Assembly: GCA_016927755.1 (NCBI GenBank)
Contig: JAFGLZ010000212.1
Location: 1-60,372 of the forward strand
DNA: 60,372 nt
Direction of reading: 5' to 3'
DNA from: Phycisphaerae bacterium
GTDB taxonomy: Bacteria > Planctomycetota > Phycisphaerae > UBA1845 > JAFGLZ01
The notes under the pieces are model-generated. The model did no database searches and had not been told where the DNA came from. It worked only from the letters and a program-made list of their open reading frames with translations. Position numbers and translations under genes: made by a program. Below are positions 60,289-60,372 of the stretch, one piece after another; within the stretch, counting starts at the first letter, position 1; every line of letters begins with the position of its first letter.

Positions 60289-60372
60289 ATAGGGGTAGGA
60301 AGGACCGGTTGAGTTCCCGGTCCCTCCCCCCTCCGAACCGTACGTGCGGATCTCCCGCATACGGCTCTCCGG
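60289..60372 (-). mobile_element. Group II intron, 3' end (domains V and VI), continuing beyond the window
   Basis: On the minus strand, 60367 down to 60335 is a 33-base hairpin starting GAGCCGTATGCGG, with a GAGA-type loop, then CCGCACGTACGGTTC. This is nearly identical to the classic group II intron domain V (AGC triad near its 5' end, tetraloop, CG bulge). Next comes a GGAGGGGGGAGG linker and a domain VI hairpin (CCGGTCC 60317-60323 with GGACCGG 60302-60308 on the plus strand). The segment ends TCCTACCCCTAT near 60289, a usual 3' splice end. The intron body and any reverse-transcriptase ORF lie to the right of the window. The element ends 43 bases upstream of the gene at 60246. Confidence 0.8.

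Noticed and set aside
60247..60360. N-terminal extension of the Cys-rich protein up to 60360
   Set aside because: These codons read through the domain V and VI RNA of the group II intron, so they are not protein-coding for this gene.

Overview
The window is high-GC DNA, almost certainly from a planctomycete (Planctomycetota, probably a Phycisphaerae-like lineage). The basis is three sulfatases, a prepilin-like protein with a Gly-His-type tail, secreted proteins rich in DPN, a large beta-helix protein with repeated SPCxxAGDPNGDY endings, and short dispersed palindromic repeats between genes. No ribosomal or other core housekeeping genes are present. The window is a mosaic of surface-glycan, signalling and accessory genes.

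Layout. 1-12 kb: the start of a secreted protein cut by the window edge, a methyltransferase, a lone DUF262/HNH-type (GmrSD-like) protein, a phosphotransbutyrylase-family enzyme coupled to an IlvH-like ACT protein, a secreted protein with a C-terminal jelly-roll-like region, a Tat-type sulfatase and an M20 peptidase. The gaps here hold dispersed hairpin repeats and gene fragments. 11.8-12.5 kb: the 3' end of a tRNA, resembling tRNA-Arg(CCU), next to a decayed membrane-protein gene, which looks like an old integration or rearrangement scar. 12.8-21.4 kb: a lipid-linked glycan cluster (methyltransferase, two large multi-pass membrane proteins, a polyprenyl-phosphate GT2, a B12-type radical SAM enzyme and a flippase-like protein). 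21.6-28.5 kb: two sulfatases flanking a sugar ABC importer (binding protein plus two permeases, no ATPase).

28.9-45.3 kb is a signalling and phosphotransfer block. A multi-PAS kinase is followed by a flavin-type oxidase and a PEP-synthase-like phosphotransferase. On the other strand a seven-gene run encodes a second PEP-synthase-like protein, a membrane sensor kinase, a response regulator, a CBS protein, an SLC13-type transporter, a DNA photolyase and a fused SDR/DUF2867/TspO protein. Both PEP-synthase-like proteins lack the PEP/pyruvate barrel, so their phosphate acceptor is unknown.

45.7-60.4 kb: a secreted DPN-rich protein, a prepilin-like protein, and then a compact five-gene minus-strand operon concerned entirely with acyl groups (MBOAT acyltransferase, SGNH partner, alpha/beta-hydrolase esterase, a histone-deacetylase-fold protein with a lipoprotein signal, and an acyltransferase-3). 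This operon is the best candidate for an undescribed system: an extracytoplasmic acylation/deacylation pathway. It is followed by a 1,223-residue triplicated beta-helix protein and a duplicated cysteine-rich protein. At the right edge is the 3' end (domains V and VI) of a group II intron.
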